DNA of 63,633 nucleotides from Brachyspira innocens ATCC 29796 (GTDB lineage Bacteria; Spirochaetota; Brachyspiria; Brachyspirales; Brachyspiraceae): NCBI RefSeq assembly GCF_000384655.1, contig NZ_ARQI01000116.1, positions 1 to 63,633 of the forward strand, read 5' to 3'. Shown piece by piece: positions 63,535 to 63,633 of this stretch (position 1 is its first letter; each line of letters starts with the position of its first letter). The notes under the pieces were generated by a model. It saw only the letters and a program-made list of their open reading frames with translations, ran no database searches and was not told where the DNA came from. The position numbers and the translations under genes were made by a program.

Positions 63535-63633
63535 ATGAAAAAAACAATCATTTTTATACTGTCCATTATTTTTATACAAAGCAATTTATTATTTAATGAT
63601 GTTGTAAACAGCATAGTAGGAATAGTAGGCTCT
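63535..63633 (+). CDS. Exported protein, 3' end outside the window
   Basis: The visible 33 residues are a signal peptide (MKKTIIFILSIIFIQSNLLF) then NDVVNSIVGIVGS. AAGG stands 11 bases before the ATG. The start of the mature part faintly recalls SurA/PpiC foldases (VVxxIVxxVG), but too little is seen. Confidence 0.6.
   Translation, partial: MKKTIIFILSIIFIQSNLLFNDVVNSIVGIVGS

Overview
The window is very AT-rich chromosomal DNA whose gene content points to a spirochaete of the genus Brachyspira. The evidence is a spirochaete-type fliL-fliM-fliY-fliN cluster, many lipoproteins with relaxed lipoboxes, several exported ankyrin-repeat proteins, a DUF1207-like outer-membrane protein, bactofilin, and the low-GC codon use. 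The genus is an inference from family knowledge; no database search was possible.

Layout. 1-5.1 kb: the end of an acidic protein, pyrR, and flagellar basal-body and switch genes (fliL, fliM, fliY, and a second fliN with its own promoter). 5.1-9.4 kb: a Panacea-domain antitoxin-like gene with a small partner, an Amidase_3 enzyme next to a catalytically dead LytM-fold protein, an AtpZ-like protein and pncB. 9.4-13.5 kb: a MITE-like repeat, a 47-codon basic small gene with a consensus promoter, hisZ, two small unknown genes and lrgAB. 13.5-25.1 kb: the conserved core operon rpmG, tRNA-Trp, secE, nusG, rplK, rplA, rplJ, rplL, rpoB, rpoC, behind a consensus promoter. 25.1-30.8 kb: a TDT transporter, and a hisG-hisD operon that continues into a type II restriction-modification pair. 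After it come a second MITE-like end, a (ACCGC)8 repeat inside a possible small membrane-protein ORF, and a lipoprotein. 30.8-37.2 kb: a cation/H+ antiporter, a large two-block ankyrin protein, an AAA ATPase, a decayed IS481-like transposase and hisA. 37.5-49.5 kb: bactofilin, map, a TPR protein, an outer-membrane protein, serine dehydratase (sdaAB, sdaAA), another MITE-like copy, an ankyrin lipoprotein, a TrkA-type regulator, a phosphohexomutase and lipoproteins. 49.5-50.9 kb: an inverted-repeat element, then an AbiF/Abi_2-type HEPN toxin gene. It is preceded by a perfect promoter, a short G/C-clamped hairpin RNA and a U-run, which is the layout of a toxin with an RNA antitoxin. 51-63.6 kb: recG, DUF1232, a PilZ protein, 5-formyl-THF cyclo-ligase, cheW, an ankyrin protein, a SprA-like HExxH protein, a GH2 beta-galactosidase, a MarR regulator, a cysteine-cluster protein, a radical-SAM homologue lacking its three cysteines, and tandem repeats in front of a truncated exported-protein gene.

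How the parts fit. Core transcription and translation genes lie in one long operon, while histidine biosynthesis is split: hisZ, hisGD and hisA sit at three places, with the short HisG requiring HisZ. Accessory DNA (repeats, IS relic, restriction-modification, ATPase, AbiF, Panacea) sits in AT-rich gaps between housekeeping blocks. The most promising system is the AbiF-type toxin with its upstream hairpin RNA. Next come the phase-variable ORF built on the ACCGC repeat and the dispersed repeat family.
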